From positions 1 through 64,000 of the forward strand of contig NZ_SWDV01000037.1 in the NCBI RefSeq assembly GCF_005877905.1: a stretch of DNA of 64,000 bases, in the 5' to 3' direction. The position numbers and the translations under genes are program-made. This DNA is from Pseudomonas nicosulfuronedens (GTDB lineage Bacteria > Pseudomonadota > Gammaproteobacteria > Pseudomonadales > Pseudomonadaceae). The notes below the pieces were generated by a model. The model was not told the DNA's origin and ran no database searches. It saw only the letters and a list, made by a program, of their open reading frames with translations. Numbering within the stretch: position 1 is the stretch's first letter; each line of letters starts with the position of its first letter. Below, in pieces: positions 26,518-38,089 of this stretch.

Positions 26518-27794
26518 CCCAACGTACCCTTGCCGACTGGCTCAGCTATCTCGAACAACTCCACCCCACGGCAATCGACATGGGGCTGGATCGCTCCCGT
26601 GAAGTAGCTGGCCGGCTTGGCCTGGGGCGCCCCGCCTCCCGCGTGGTGACCGTCACGGGCACCAACGGCAAGGGTTCCACCTGTGCCTTCCTCGCCGCCC
26701 TGCTGGGTGAGCAGGAACAGCGTGTCGGCGTCTACAGCTCGCCGCACCTGCTGCGCTACAACGAGCGCGTGCTCATCGATGGCGTCGAAGCCAGCGATGA
26801 GGCGCTCTGCGAAGCCTTCGCCGCTGTTGAGGCGGCTCGTGGCGAAATTTCCCTGACCTACTTCGAAATGGGCACCCTCGCGGCCTTCTGGCTGTTCGAG
26901 CGAGCCAACCTCGATGCCGTGGTACTGGAAGTCGGCCTGGGCGGTCGTCTGGATGCGGTCAACCTGATCGACTCCGACGTTGCCGTGGTCACCAGTATCG
27001 GCATCGACCACGCCGACTGGCTGGGTGACACGCGCGAAAGCGTGGCTTTCGAGAAGGCCGGTATCTTCCGCGCCGGCAAGCCTGCCGTCTGTGGTGACCT
27101 GGAACCGCCGACGCCGATTCTGGAACAGGCGCGCAAGCTCGGGTCACCACTGGTCCTGCGCGGCCGGGATTTCGACCTGGCGTTGGGCGAGGGCGACTGG
27201 CACTGGCGTGGTCGCTCCTCCACTGGCGAGGCGCTGAGCCTGCACAACCTGCCGTTGCTCGACCTGCCAATGGAGAATGCCGCACTGGCCTTGCAGGTCT
27301 ATGCCTTGCTGGGCCTGCCATGGCAGCGCGAGCAGCTGGTCGCCGCACTTCAGCGCACCCGTGTGACCGGGCGCCTGGATCGTCGCACTGTGCAATGGCA
27401 TGGCGAAGAGCGCCACTTGCTGCTCGACGTCGGGCATAATCCGCACGCAGCGCAATACCTCGCCAGCCGCCTGCGCGCAGCGCCGCCCAAGGGTGTGCGC
27501 CACGCAGTGTTCGGTCTGCTGGCGGACAAGGACCTCGACGGCGTACTGGAACCCGTGCTCGGCTTGGTGCAGGATTGGGCCGTCGCGCCGCTGCCCACCG
27601 GTCGCAGTCGTCCGGCCGCAGAGCTGGAGGCTGCGCTGCAGGCTCGCGGGGCGCAGGTCAGTTGCCATGGCGATATCGCTGCGGCGCTGGTGGCACAGTG
27701 CGATGCAGCGGGCACCGATGACGAGATTCTGGTGTTTGGTTCGTTCTACAGCGTGGCGGATGCCCTGGAGTGGCTCGCCAAGGCTGCTCAATAA
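26514..27794 (+). CDS. folC: Bifunctional folylpolyglutamate/dihydrofolate synthase FolC
   Basis: 426 residues, Mur-ligase fold. The ATP P-loop TGTNGKGST is at about 48-56. The central region has [27 protein letters not shown] and [12 protein letters not shown], then [11 protein letters not shown]. The C-terminal ligase domain has [14 protein letters not shown]. It adds glutamate to dihydropteroate and to folates. The ATG at 26514 overlaps the accD stop. Confidence 0.96.
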   Translation: MTQRTLADWLSYLEQLHPTAIDMGLDRSREVAGRLGLGRPASRVVTVTGTNGKGSTCAFLAALLGEQEQRVGVYSSPHLLRYNERVLIDGVEASDEALCEAFAAVEAARGEISLTYFEMGTLAAFWLFERANLDAVVLEVGLGGRLDAVNLIDSDVAVVTSIGIDHADWLGDTRESVAFEKAGIFRAGKPAVCGDLEPPTPILEQARKLGSPLVLRGRDFDLALGEGDWHWRGRSSTGEALSLHNLPLLDLPMENAALALQVYALLGLPWQREQLVAALQRTRVTGRLDRRTVQWHGEERHLLLDVGHNPHAAQYLASRLRAAPPKGVRHAVFGLLADKDLDGVLEPVLGLVQDWAVAPLPTGRSRPAAELEAALQARGAQVSCHGDIAAALVAQCDAAGTDDEILVFGSFYSVADALEWLAKAAQ

Positions 27795-27829
27795 GCTGCT
27801 CAATGAAGTACACCTAAGGGGAGTTGTGC

Positions 27830-28492
27830 ATGGCGTTGCTCGATAAGGGGCTCAAGCAGCGGGTAGTCGGAGCGCTGGTGCTGTTGGCACTGGCCGTGAT
27901 CTTCCTGCCGATGCTGTTCTCCCGCGAGGATGATGTACGCCAGGTGGTGGTCGAAGCGCCGGTGATGCCCAAGCCACCGGCCATGCCCACCGTCGAAGTA
28001 CAGCCTACCGAGGTTCCCGAGCCCCAGGCCGAGGATGCGGACAACGCCGTGCCGCCGGCCGAAGCGGCCCCGGCGCAGACGCCTTCCGCCCCCATCGCCA
28101 GCCTGCCGACCCAGCAGGCCCAGCCGGCACAGCCCAAGGCTGCGGCCCCGCAACCGGTCGCTCCCAAGTCGGCTGCGCCTGCCCAGGTTCAGGCTAGCGC
28201 CGCTCCTGTCGCTCCGGCGCAACAGCCGGCCCAGCGCCTGGACAGCAACAACCTGCCGGTGAGCTGGTCGGTGCAGTTGGCCAGCCTGTCCAACCGTGCA
28301 CGCGCCGACGAATTGCAGAAGTCCCTGCGCAGTCAGGGCTACAACGCCTATGTGCGCAGCTTCGACGGCATGAACCGGGTATTCGTCGGTCCGGTGGTCG
28401 AGCGCGCCGAGGCAGATCGCCTGCGCGACCAACTGGGCAAGCAGCAGAAGCTCAATGGCTTCGTGGTGCGTTTCCAGCCTGAGCGTGGCTGA
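27830..28492 (+). CDS. SPOR-domain cell-division protein (DedD-like)
   Basis: 220 residues. A short cytoplasmic N-terminus MALLDKGLKQR precedes a membrane helix at about 12-30. A long Pro/Ala-rich periplasmic linker follows, then a C-terminal SPOR domain (about 143-218, WSVQLASLSNRARADELQKS). SPOR domains bind denuded glycan at the septum, and DedD takes part in constriction. The start at 27830 has AAGGGGAG six bases upstream. It is part of the accD-folC-dedD-cvpA-purF order found across gamma-proteobacteria. Confidence 0.9.
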   Translation: MALLDKGLKQRVVGALVLLALAVIFLPMLFSREDDVRQVVVEAPVMPKPPAMPTVEVQPTEVPEPQAEDADNAVPPAEAAPAQTPSAPIASLPTQQAQPAQPKAAAPQPVAPKSAAPAQVQASAAPVAPAQQPAQRLDSNNLPVSWSVQLASLSNRARADELQKSLRSQGYNAYVRSFDGMNRVFVGPVVERAEADRLRDQLGKQQKLNGFVVRFQPERG

Positions 28493-28517
28493 GCCCGTTC
28501 GTTAGCTTCTCTCAATC

Positions 28518-28543
28518 AGCCCCATGTCAAACTGGGGCTCTTC
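28518..28543 (+). terminator. Hairpin between the SPOR gene and cvpA
   Basis: AGCCCCA (28518-28524), 8-base loop, TGGGGCT (28533-28539), then CTTCT. Short stem and weak U tract. A TAAAAT -10-like element just after it (28562-28567) could start the cvpA-purF transcript. Confidence 0.5.
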
Positions 28544-28596
28544 TAAATCGAAGGCCTCTGCTAAAATGCGGGGCCTTTCCGTTTCTGGGCCGCAAC

Positions 28597-29139
28597 GTGG
28601 CATTTACCTGGGTCGATTGGACGATGATCGGCATCATCGTCATTTCCAGCCTGATCAGCTTGAGCCGTGGTTTCGTCAAGGAAGCCCTGTCGCTGGTCAC
28701 CTGGATCGTAGCCGGTGCGGTCGCCTGGATGTTCGGCGGCGCCCTGGCCGAGCATCTCGCACCCTACATTCAGCTGCCCTCGGGGCGTGTCATCGCCGCT
28801 TGCGCTCTTCTTTTCGTCGTCACGCTGCTGCTGGGCGCACTGGTCAACTTCCTCATCAGCGAGCTGGTGCGGGTGACCGGAATGTCCGGCACCGACCGTG
28901 TGCTCGGCATGGTATTCGGCGGCGCCCGTGGTGTGCTGCTGGTGGTTCTGCTGGTCGGTCTGCTGAGCCTTGCGCCGGTGCAGCAGGATCCGTGGTGGCA
29001 GCAGTCGGTGCTGATGCCGCATTTCCTGATGGTCGCCGACTGGTCGAAGAACTTCATCCTGACTTTTGCCGGGCAGTGGATGTCCGGCGTTACCATCACT
29101 CCGCCATCCGGAGTGGGGTCTTTGCTGCCGGCCCAGTGA
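28597..29139 (+). CDS. cvpA: CvpA-family inner-membrane protein
   Basis: 180 residues, GTG start. It has four membrane segments; the first is DWTMIGIIVISSLISLSRGF (about 7-26), including the conserved SLSRGFVKEALSL. CvpA was named for colicin V production, but its core role is unclear (envelope homeostasis, bile or peptide resistance). It directly precedes purF, as in most gamma-proteobacteria, with a 106-base gap. Confidence 0.93.
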   Translation: MAFTWVDWTMIGIIVISSLISLSRGFVKEALSLVTWIVAGAVAWMFGGALAEHLAPYIQLPSGRVIAACALLFVVTLLLGALVNFLISELVRVTGMSGTDRVLGMVFGGARGVLLVVLLVGLLSLAPVQQDPWWQQSVLMPHFLMVADWSKNFILTFAGQWMSGVTITPPSGVGSLLPAQ

Positions 29140-29245
29140 CGGGCGGGCGGAGGCGACGGGTAGCCGTCGCCGCTATGGCAGGTCCGGTGGATACTGCCGA
29201 ATACGGAATTGTTTTAGCCTGAACACCAACTAGGGGTTGCGTCGC

Positions 29246-30751
29246 ATGTGTGGCATCGTCGGTATCGTGGGCAAGTCGAACGTCAATCAGGCGCTGTATG
29301 ACGCCCTCACCGTTCTCCAGCATCGTGGCCAGGACGCTGCGGGGATCGTCACCTGTCAGGACGACCGTCTGTACCTGCGCAAGGACAACGGCCTGGTCCG
29401 TGACGTCTTCCAGCAGCGTCACATGCAGCGCCTGGTCGGCAAGATCGGCATCGGTCATGTGCGCTACCCGACTGCGGGCAGCTCCAGCTCCGCCGAGGCG
29501 CAGCCGTTCTACGTCAACTCGCCGTACGGCATCACCCTGGCGCACAACGGCAACCTGACCAACGTCGAGCAGTTGGCCAAGGAAATCTACGAATCCGACC
29601 TGCGTCACGTGAACACCAACTCCGACTCGGAAGTGCTGCTCAACGTGTTCGCCCATGAACTGGCGGTGCGCAACAAGCTGCAGCCCACCGAGGAAGACGT
29701 GTTCGCCGCCGTTGCCGGCGTGCACGCTCGCTGCGTGGGTGGCTACGCTGTGGTGGCGATGATCACCGGCTACGGTATCGTCGGCTTCCGCGACCCCCAT
29801 GCGATCCGCCCGATCGTCTTCGGTCAGCGTCACACCGAGAACGGCGTGGAGTACATGATCGCTTCGGAAAGCGTTGCCCTGGACGTCCTCGGCTTCACCC
29901 TGATCCGTGACCTGGCCCCGGGCGAAGCGGTGTACATCACCGAAGACGGCAAGCTCTACACCCGTCAGTGCGCGGCCAACCCGCAGTACGCGCCGTGCAT
30001 CTTCGAGCACGTCTACCTGGCTCGTCCGGACTCCATCATCGATGGCATCTCGGTCTACAAGGCGCGCTTGCGCATGGGCGAGAAGCTGGCCGACAAGATC
30101 CTCCGCGAGCGTCCGGACCACGACATCGACGTGGTCATCCCGATCCCGGACACCAGCCGCACCGCTGCGCTGGAACTGGCCAACCGCCTGGGCGTGAAGT
30201 TCCGCGAAGGCTTCGTGAAGAACCGCTACATCGGCCGTACCTTCATCATGCCCGGCCAGGCCGCGCGCAAGAAGTCGGTTCGCCAGAAGCTCAACGCCAT
30301 CGAGCTGGAATTCCGCGGCAAAAACGTGATGCTGGTGGACGACTCCATCGTTCGCGGCACCACCTGCAAGCAGATTATCCAGATGGCCCGCGAGGCTGGC
30401 GCGAAGAACGTCTACTTCTGCTCCGCCGCCCCGGCGGTGCGCTACCCCAACGTCTACGGCATCGACATGCCGAGCGCCCACGAGCTGATCGCACACAACC
30501 GCAGCACCGAGGAAGTCGGCGAGCTGATCGGAGCCGACTGGCTGGTGTATCAGGACCTGCAGGACCTGATCGAATCCACCGAGGGCGGCAAGATCAAGAT
30601 CGAACACTTCGACTGCGCCGTGTTCAACGGTGAATACGTCACCGGCGACGTCGACGAAGCCTATCTGAACAAGATCGAGCAGGCGCGCAACGACGCGACC
30701 AAGACCAAGGGTGCCGCGGTCAGCGCCATCATCGATCTGTATAACGACTGA
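29246..30751 (+). CDS. purF: Amidophosphoribosyltransferase PurF
   Basis: 501 residues. This is the first committed enzyme of purine synthesis. The N-terminal Ntn glutaminase begins with Cys2 ([12 protein letters not shown]), which becomes the nucleophile after Met removal, so ATG 29246 must be the start and not the TTG three codons upstream. The phosphoribosyltransferase part carries the PRPP loop [12 protein letters not shown]. Glutaminase motifs GHVRYPTAG and LAHNGNLTN are present. metZ follows after 27 bases. Confidence 0.97.
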   Translation: MCGIVGIVGKSNVNQALYDALTVLQHRGQDAAGIVTCQDDRLYLRKDNGLVRDVFQQRHMQRLVGKIGIGHVRYPTAGSSSSAEAQPFYVNSPYGITLAHNGNLTNVEQLAKEIYESDLRHVNTNSDSEVLLNVFAHELAVRNKLQPTEEDVFAAVAGVHARCVGGYAVVAMITGYGIVGFRDPHAIRPIVFGQRHTENGVEYMIASESVALDVLGFTLIRDLAPGEAVYITEDGKLYTRQCAANPQYAPCIFEHVYLARPDSIIDGISVYKARLRMGEKLADKILRERPDHDIDVVIPIPDTSRTAALELANRLGVKFREGFVKNRYIGRTFIMPGQAARKKSVRQKLNAIELEFRGKNVMLVDDSIVRGTTCKQIIQMAREAGAKNVYFCSAAPAVRYPNVYGIDMPSAHELIAHNRSTEEVGELIGADWLVYQDLQDLIESTEGGKIKIEHFDCAVFNGEYVTGDVDEAYLNKIEQARNDATKTKGAAVSAIIDLYND

Positions 30752-30778
30752 CTTAGAAACGAATAGGGAGAGCAGGGC

Positions 30779-31990
30779 ATGGCTCAGGATTGGGAAGCCG
30801 GCCGGCTGGACAGCGACCTGGAGGGCGTCGGTTTCGACACCCTCGCAGTGCGCGCCGGGCAACGCCGCACCCCGGAAGGCGAACATGGCGAAGGCCTGTT
30901 CACCACTTCCAGTTATGTGTTCCGCAGCGCCGCCGATGCTGCCGCGCGCTTCGCCGGTGAAGTGCCGGGCAATGTCTACTCGCGCTACACCAACCCTACG
31001 GTGCGCACCTTCGAGGAGCGCATCGCTGCGCTGGAAGGCGCCGAGCAGGCGGTGGCCACGTCCACCGGCATGTCGGCCATCCTTTCCCTGGTGATGAGCC
31101 TGTGTAGCGCTGGTGACCACGTGCTGGTCTCGCGCAGTGTGTTCGGCTCGACCATCAGCCTGTTCGAGAAGTACTTCAAACGCTTCGGCATCGAGGTGGA
31201 CTACCCGCCACTGAGCGACCTGAAAGCCTGGGAAGCAGCCTGCAAGCCGAACACTAAGCTGTTCTTCGTCGAGTCGCCGTCCAATCCGCTGGCCGAGCTG
31301 GTCGACATTGCCGCACTGGCTGAAATCGCTCACGCCAAGGGCGCGTTGCTGGCGGTGGATAACTGCTTCTGCACCCCGGCGCTGCAGCAGCCGCTGAAGC
31401 TGGGCGCGGATGTGGTGATCCACTCCGCGACCAAGTACATCGACGGCCAAGGCCGCACCATGGGTGGTGTAGTCGCCGGTCGCCGTGCGCAGATGGAGCC
31501 AGTTGTCGGCTTCCTGCGTACCGCTGGCCCGACCCTCAGCCCGTTCAACGCCTGGATCTTCATCAAGGGGCTGGAAACCTTGCGCGTGCGCATGCAGGCC
31601 CACAGCGCCTCGGCCCAGTTGGTCGCGCAGTGGCTGGAGCAGCAGCCGGGGGTAGAGCGTGTGTACTACGCAGGTCTCACCAGTCATCCGCAGCACGAAC
31701 TGGCCAAGCGTCAGCAGAAGGGCTTCGGCGCGGTGGTGAGCTTCGAGGTGAAGGGCGGCAAGGAGGCGGCCTGGCGCTGCATCGATGCCACCCGGATGAT
31801 CTCCATCACCACCAACCTGGGTGACACCAAGACCACCATCGCCCATCCGGCCACCACCTCCCACGGTCGCCTGTCGCCGGCCGAGCGCGAGAACGCCGGC
31901 ATCCGTGACAACCTGATCCGCGTCGCCGTGGGCCTGGAAGATGTCGACGACATCAAGGCCGACCTGGCGCGAGGCCTGGCGGCACTGTGA
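30779..31990 (+). CDS. metZ: O-succinylhomoserine sulfhydrylase MetZ
   Basis: 403 residues, Cys/Met metabolism PLP family. It makes homocysteine from O-succinylhomoserine and sulfide, the direct-sulfhydrylation route used by Pseudomonas. The PLP lysine is in [11 protein letters not shown], with [17 protein letters not shown] and the phosphate-binding STGMSA present. The start has GGGAGAGCAGGGC upstream. The stop overlaps the GTG start of the next SDR (GTGA). Confidence 0.95.
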   Translation: MAQDWEAGRLDSDLEGVGFDTLAVRAGQRRTPEGEHGEGLFTTSSYVFRSAADAAARFAGEVPGNVYSRYTNPTVRTFEERIAALEGAEQAVATSTGMSAILSLVMSLCSAGDHVLVSRSVFGSTISLFEKYFKRFGIEVDYPPLSDLKAWEAACKPNTKLFFVESPSNPLAELVDIAALAEIAHAKGALLAVDNCFCTPALQQPLKLGADVVIHSATKYIDGQGRTMGGVVAGRRAQMEPVVGFLRTAGPTLSPFNAWIFIKGLETLRVRMQAHSASAQLVAQWLEQQPGVERVYYAGLTSHPQHELAKRQQKGFGAVVSFEVKGGKEAAWRCIDATRMISITTNLGDTKTTIAHPATTSHGRLSPAERENAGIRDNLIRVAVGLEDVDDIKADLARGLAAL

Positions 31991-32754
31991 GCGTGATGGA
32001 CGCCCTGGGTAACGGCCAGGTGGTGCTGGTCACCGGTGCGGCACACGGCATCGGCCTGGGCGTCGCTGCCTGGCTGGTCGCCGAGGGCTGGCAGGTGGTG
32101 CTGGCGGATATCGATCGTGAGCGCGGTCCGAAGGTGGCGGCGGCGCTGGGCGAGCGCGCCAGCTTCATCGCGCTGGACGTGGCCAGCGAAGGGCAGGTCG
32201 CTGCGGCTGTGGCCGAGCTGATCGGCCAGTTCGGCCGCCTGGATGCGCTGGTGAGCAATGCCGCCATCGCCCGGCCGCACAATACGGCGCTGGAAAGCCT
32301 CGGCCTGAACGAGTGGAACCGTACCCTGGCGGTGAACCTCACCGGCCCGATGCTGCTGGCCAAGCACTGCGCGCCGTACCTGCGCGCTCACAGCGGTGCC
32401 ATCGTCAACATCGCCTCCACTCGCGCGCACCAGTCCGAGCCGAATTCCGAAGCCTACGCGGCGAGCAAGGGTGGGCTGCTGTCGCTGACCCATGCCCTGG
32501 CCAGCAGTCTGGGGCCGGAAATCCGTGTCAACGCGATTTCCCCCGGCTGGATCGACGCCCGCGACCTGCGCGAGCGCGAAGCCGAGCCGCTGACCGAGTT
32601 GGACCATGACCAGCACCTGGTCGGCCGTGTCGGTACGGTCGAGGACATTGCCTCGGCGGTGGCCTGGCTGATCGGCGACAGTGCCGGCTTCGTCACCGGC
32701 CAGGAGCTGGTGATCGATGGCGGCATGACGCGCAAGATGATCTACCTCGACTGA
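31987..32754 (+). CDS. SDR-family oxidoreductase
   Basis: 255 residues if started at GTG 31987, which overlaps the metZ stop; an ATG three codons later is an alternative. It has the Rossmann motif [16 protein letters not shown], and a catalytic [20 protein letters not shown] with Tyr and Lys. The C-terminus INGLVIDGG-like block reads [11 protein letters not shown]. Coupling to metZ suggests co-expression; its substrate is unknown. A terminator follows. Confidence 0.9.
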   Translation: MSVMDALGNGQVVLVTGAAHGIGLGVAAWLVAEGWQVVLADIDRERGPKVAAALGERASFIALDVASEGQVAAAVAELIGQFGRLDALVSNAAIARPHNTALESLGLNEWNRTLAVNLTGPMLLAKHCAPYLRAHSGAIVNIASTRAHQSEPNSEAYAASKGGLLSLTHALASSLGPEIRVNAISPGWIDARDLREREAEPLTELDHDQHLVGRVGTVEDIASAVAWLIGDSAGFVTGQELVIDGGMTRKMIYLD

Positions 32755-32773
32755 TCGTCGAACGTGGATGAGG

Positions 32774-32803
32774 AGGGCGGCCGGAGGGTCGCCCTTTTTC
32801 TTT
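32774..32803 (+). terminator. Rho-independent terminator after the metZ-SDR operon
   Basis: AGGGCGGCC...GGGTCGCCCT imperfect stem followed by TTTTTCTTTT. Confidence 0.75.
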
Positions 32804-32832
32804 TGTGCCTCTCCGACTCCGGGCGTGGGCTG

Positions 32833-32902
32833 TTCGCGAGCAAGCTCGCTCCTACAAGAGCGCTCGCTAGGTTGACTCTGTAGGAGCGAGCTTGCTCGCG
32901 AA
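32833..32902. repeat. REP pair (REPIN)
   Basis: Two 24-base REP copies in inverted orientation, 32833-32856 and 32879-32902, separated by 22 bases. The CTACA ends face each other. The pair lies in the gap between the SDR terminator and the tRNA-Val promoter. Confidence 0.92.
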
Positions 32903-32978
32903 TCTGGAGCCGCACCGAGGTCATTAACCGCACGCCGAACTTTTTTCGCGGAAAATGAAAAAAAGTTCAATCAGGGCA

Positions 32979-33006
32979 TTGACTTAGGTTCTGCCGGCTG
33001 TAGAAT
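32979..33006 (+). promoter_or_regulatory. Sigma-70 promoter of the tRNA-Val/Asp operon
   Basis: TTGACT (32979-32984), 16 bases, TAGAAT (33001-33006), about 20 bases before tRNA-Val. A GC-rich discriminator (GCGCCCC) follows, as expected for stringently controlled stable-RNA promoters. An A-rich UP-like stretch lies upstream at 32950-32965. Confidence 0.85.
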
Positions 33007-33026
33007 GCGCCCCACTTCGAGACGAA

Positions 33027-33102
33027 GGGTGATTAGCTCAGCTGGGAGAGCATCTGCCTTACAAGCAGAGGGTCGGCGGTTCGATCCCGTCATCACCCAC
33101 CA
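33027..33102 (+). tRNA. tRNA-Val (UAC)
   Basis: Acceptor GGGTGAT pairs with ATCACCC (33092-33098); discriminator A and CCA are encoded. The loop CTTACAA in the stem TCTGC/GCAGA gives anticodon TAC at 33060-33062. Confidence 0.97.
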
Positions 33103-33118
33103 CTCTCGCAAGTTACGC

Positions 33119-33195
33119 GCAGCGGTAGTTCAGTCGGTTAGAATACCGGCCTGTCACGCCGGGGGTCGCGGGTTCGAGTCCCGTCCGCTGCGCCA
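33119..33195 (+). tRNA. tRNA-Asp (GUC), copy 1
   Basis: 77 bases. Acceptor GCAGCGG pairs with CCGCTGC (33185-33191), then G and CCA. Anticodon GTC is at 33153-33155 in loop CTGTCAC. It lies 16 bases after tRNA-Val. Confidence 0.97.
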
Positions 33196-33291
33196 TTTTC
33201 CCCTCCTTGGTTCCTACCCCGAACCGGCTTGTCGAGTGATTCACTCCAGGCGCAAGGAGGTTGCTGTACCGGACGAAAGTCCAACCGACAC

Positions 33292-33368
33292 GCAGCGGTA
33301 GTTCAGTCGGTTAGAATACCGGCCTGTCACGCCGGGGGTCGCGGGTTCGAGTCCCGTCCGCTGCGCCA
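33292..33368 (+). tRNA. tRNA-Asp (GUC), copy 2
   Basis: Identical over its 77 bases to copy 1 at 33119. The 96-base spacer between the copies has no recognised feature. A strong terminator follows at 33379. Confidence 0.97.
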
Positions 33369-33378
33369 TATTCGAAAG

Positions 33379-33408
33379 CCCTCAGGTAGCAATACCTGAG
33401 GGTTTTTT
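33379..33408 (+). terminator. Rho-independent terminator of the tRNA operon
   Basis: CCCTCAGGTA (33379-33388), loop GCAA, TACCTGAGGG (33393-33402), then six T. Confidence 0.95.
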
Positions 33409-33532
33409 CGTTTCCGTCCGAAAGCTCTACCGTCGCACTGTAAGACGCTGTCACAGGTCGTTCACCTTTGGCGTCTAGCTTTTTCCCCATGGTCTTTGCT
33501 AAAACCGGATCGAACGGTCAGGAGAAAAGCCA

Positions 33533-33619
33533 ATGGACGACTATCAGGAAGAACTGCTCGAACTGCACGCCGTGGAACAGGATCTGCCGGAACCGGCCGA
33601 CGACGCCACGGAGATGTGA
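33533..33619 (+). CDS. 28-residue acidic small protein (candidate)
   Basis: The ATG is preceded by a strong AGGAG (33520-33524) at 8 bases. It encodes 28 residues starting MDDYQEELLELHAVEQDL, with 11 Asp/Glu and no Lys or Arg. It is amphipathic in the first half and ends exactly next to the convergent AraC gene's stop (33620). It has no signal peptide or known domain. The quality of the ribosome site and the clean end argue for a real gene; being so short, it could still be chance. The 124 bases between the tRNA terminator and this ORF show no clear promoter. Confidence 0.55.
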   Translation: MDDYQEELLELHAVEQDLPEPADDATEM

Positions 33620-34657
33620 TCAGGCGCTGTGGCGCTGGGCGCGGCGGAACTCCCCGGGCGTCTGCCCGCTCCAGCGCTTGAAGGCGCGCTGGAAGGCCTC
33701 GGCGGAGGCGAAGCCGAGCAGGTAGGCAATCTCGCCGAACGCCAGGTCGGTGTCGCGGATGTAGATCATCGCCAGGTCGCGGCGGGTGTCGTTGAGGATG
33801 CTGCGGAACTGTGTGCCTTCTTCCGCCAGCTTGCGGCGTAGCGTCCAGGTCGGCAGCTTGAGCCGCGCGGCCACTTCCTCCAGGTCCGGCTCGCGACCAT
33901 TGAGCATCGGGCCCAGCAGCTGGGCAACGCGCTCGCGCAGGCTGCGTGTTCGAGTCTGTTGTTCAAGTTCCTTTTCGCAGATATCCAGCAATTGCCGCCA
34001 GGTGCTCGGGCAGTGGTCCGGGTTGGCGCGCGCCAGCGCTGCCTGGTCCAGACGCAGCTGGTTGTGCTCGGCGCCGAACTCCACCGCGCAGCCAAGCATC
34101 TCTTCGAAGCGCGACGCCCAGGCAGGCGCCGGATACTCGATCTCGACCTTCTCCGGGCGCAGCGGCTGCGCGCCGATGCTGCCGAGCATGCTCACCCAGC
34201 CGGCCAGCACCGAATCCACCACGAAACGGTTGTAGGCGTTGTACGGGCTGATGGAGTAGAAACGCAGCCAGGCGCCGCTGGCGTCCTCGATGAAGCTGCT
34301 CTGGCCGCGGTAGTTCTGCGCGTAGAGCGGCTCGAAACGGATCAGCGCGCGGGCGGCGGCGCGCAGGTTCGGTGCCTGGGCGGCGGTGACACCCGCCAGA
34401 CCGCTCTGGCCCGGTCGGCTCAACTGGCCCATGCGCAGGCCAAGGGCCGGGTCGCCGCTCTGCTGGATGGCCGCGTGGCCCAGACGCATGTAGCGGGGGA
34501 TCGACAGGCGTGCGCCGGGCTCGCCCAGGCGTGCCGCGTCCAGTCCGTATTGTTGAAGCAGGGCTTGTGGAGCGACGCCGCTCTCCGCCAGCGCATCGGC
34601 GAGGCTGTGGACAAAACCCACCGAAAGGTCGCCGAGCCGCATGGTCGGGCGGTTCAT
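33620..34657 (-). CDS. AraC-family transcriptional regulator
   Basis: 345 residues. The N-terminal 'arabinose-binding' domain of the ArgR/OruR/GadX-like type is at about 20-200. The C-terminal double helix-turn-helix is at about 245-340 and includes LEEVAARLKLPTWTLRRKLAEEG and FGEIAYLLGFASAEAFQRAFKRW. Its start overlaps the nitrilase-like gene's stop by four bases, so they are coupled and the regulator is second. From memory P. aeruginosa PA3094 is the counterpart. The inducer is unknown. Confidence 0.93.
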   Translation of the reverse strand: MNRPTMRLGDLSVGFVHSLADALAESGVAPQALLQQYGLDAARLGEPGARLSIPRYMRLGHAAIQQSGDPALGLRMGQLSRPGQSGLAGVTAAQAPNLRAAARALIRFEPLYAQNYRGQSSFIEDASGAWLRFYSISPYNAYNRFVVDSVLAGWVSMLGSIGAQPLRPEKVEIEYPAPAWASRFEEMLGCAVEFGAEHNQLRLDQAALARANPDHCPSTWRQLLDICEKELEQQTRTRSLRERVAQLLGPMLNGREPDLEEVAARLKLPTWTLRRKLAEEGTQFRSILNDTRRDLAMIYIRDTDLAFGEIAYLLGFASAEAFQRAFKRWSGQTPGEFRRAQRHSA

Positions 34658-35772
34658 AGCCAGAGGTTGATCAGGCGTGCGCCGGGGCCGTCGGGCGCCA
34701 GGGTATGGCCGTTGCCATTGATCACCAGGCTGCGACCGTCGCTGCCCAGGTCCCAGAGATGGCCGCGGAAGAACACAGTGATCCCGGCGTGAGCGCCGCT
34801 TTCGCCGAGACGGCCGGCCAGGGCCAGGCGTTCCCAGGCTTCACCTTCGGAAAGCGCACCGGGCTTGAGGGTCACGTCGCTCGGTGTCGCACCGCCGTTG
34901 TACCCCTTCCACGGCTTGCTCCAGCTGCCGTTGCCAGTAAGAAAGGCGGGCACCGCGATGATGTCGGGTTTGTTCGCCGCCAGCGCGGCGTAGCTCGTCG
35001 GATACCAGCTGTCGGCGCAGGCCAGTACGCCCAGGCGCCCGGCTGGGGTCTGCAGGACCTGCAGGTCGTCCGCATCGCCGCTGCCGGTGAAGCCTTTCTC
35101 GTCGTCGATGGGGAACAGCTTGCGCTGCGGTTTGCCCAGGGGCAGGCCGTCGCTGCCGAAGACCTGGCTGACGTTGTAGAGGCGACCGTTGCCGGTGCGA
35201 ATCTGTCCTTCGACGATGCGCGGGTTGGGCAGCACAATGGAGCCGGCGACTATGGTCACGCCGAATTCCTTTGCCAGCGAGCCGAACAGCGTCTGGTAGT
35301 CGTGGGCCATGTCCACGGCCTTCATGCGGAACAGGGCGTCGGCCATGCGGTCCTCGCCCTTGGCACCGAGCCAGCCGCGCGCCAGTTTCAGCGGGTTGCT
35401 GGCGGCCATCCATTCCATGGCCTCGGCGATGTGCTCGGTCTGGTAGACCTCGGGCTTCTCACCGGCGGCCACCAGCCAGGTGCCGATGTGCTCGGGGAAG
35501 ACCACCACGGTGCGAGGGTTGATCAGCCCTTCGTCTCGGGCCTTGGCCAGGTAGGCGCGGAACTTCAGGTGCAGGCGCTCGACGCTCTGGTAGTCCTGGG
35601 TGAACAGCTCCGGCTGCACGCCCAGCAGGTTGCCGCGCTCGGACGGCTGGCCCTGGTTGAGCGAGACCTCACTGCGCAGGTCGGACAGGTAGTGGCCTAC
35701 CGGGCGACGCTCCGCCCAGCCGGCATAGCCGGCGAAGAGGATCACCAGGACGAGGAAGATCAGCTTGCGCAT
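34654..35772 (-). CDS. Membrane-anchored carbon-nitrogen hydrolase (nitrilase superfamily)
   Basis: 372 residues from ATG 35772. The N-terminal helix KLIFLVLVILFAGYAGWA (3-20) is a signal anchor, so the catalytic domain is periplasmic. The nitrilase triad is visible: Glu94 in VFPEHIG, Lys218 in PQRKLFP and Cys252 in LACADSWYP. An ATG at 35874 would add 34 residues in front of the anchor; I prefer 35772, though neither has a clear ribosome site. Family members cleave amides or nitriles, or transfer acyl groups. The substrate is unknown. It is coupled to the AraC regulator downstream and divergent from fadH. Confidence 0.85.
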   Translation of the reverse strand: MRKLIFLVLVILFAGYAGWAERRPVGHYLSDLRSEVSLNQGQPSERGNLLGVQPELFTQDYQSVERLHLKFRAYLAKARDEGLINPRTVVVFPEHIGTWLVAAGEKPEVYQTEHIAEAMEWMAASNPLKLARGWLGAKGEDRMADALFRMKAVDMAHDYQTLFGSLAKEFGVTIVAGSIVLPNPRIVEGQIRTGNGRLYNVSQVFGSDGLPLGKPQRKLFPIDDEKGFTGSGDADDLQVLQTPAGRLGVLACADSWYPTSYAALAANKPDIIAVPAFLTGNGSWSKPWKGYNGGATPSDVTLKPGALSEGEAWERLALAGRLGESGAHAGITVFFRGHLWDLGSDGRSLVINGNGHTLAPDGPGARLINLWL

Positions 35773-35949
35773 AAACGACGGGTACTCATGGGATGCCTCA
35801 CAGGGTAGGGCTTGGGCCGGGCGTTGCCAAGGCGGGGTGTCATCTTTGGTCAGTAACTTGTCATTTTCGATCATTGAGCGGTGGAGGTGCGCTCCTTAGA
35901 GTCAGCCCCATACCGACCGCGCCCCATGCCGAGCCGTTCCGCAGGCTGA

Positions 35950-38016
<2,067 letters not shown>

Positions 38017-38057
38017 GTTGGCGGTAACCTGGGTCGATTGAGATTCAGGTCACAAAG

Positions 38058-38089
38058 CCGGGCCCGGAAAAGTTCCCTTCCGGGCCCGG
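38058..38089. terminator. Large hairpin after fadH
   Basis: 12-bp perfect stem CCGGGCCCGGAA (38058-38069)/TTCCGGGCCCGG (38078-38089), with an 8-base loop and no U tract. The remaining 215 bases up to the next gene hold no recognisable promoter or gene. Confidence 0.6.

Noticed and set aside
29096-31864. 922-residue ORF antisense to purF and metZ
   Set aside because: Spans two well-supported genes on the other strand and shows no protein family features.
32833-32902. CRISPR-like repeated sequence
   Set aside because: Repeats are 24-base REP palindromes in inverted pairs with no regular spacers and no cas genes.
33027-33368. tRNA genes as an integration site for a genomic island
   Set aside because: No integrase, no direct-repeat tRNA fragment downstream, and ordinary core genes on both sides. 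The second tRNA-Asp is a complete gene, not an att remnant.
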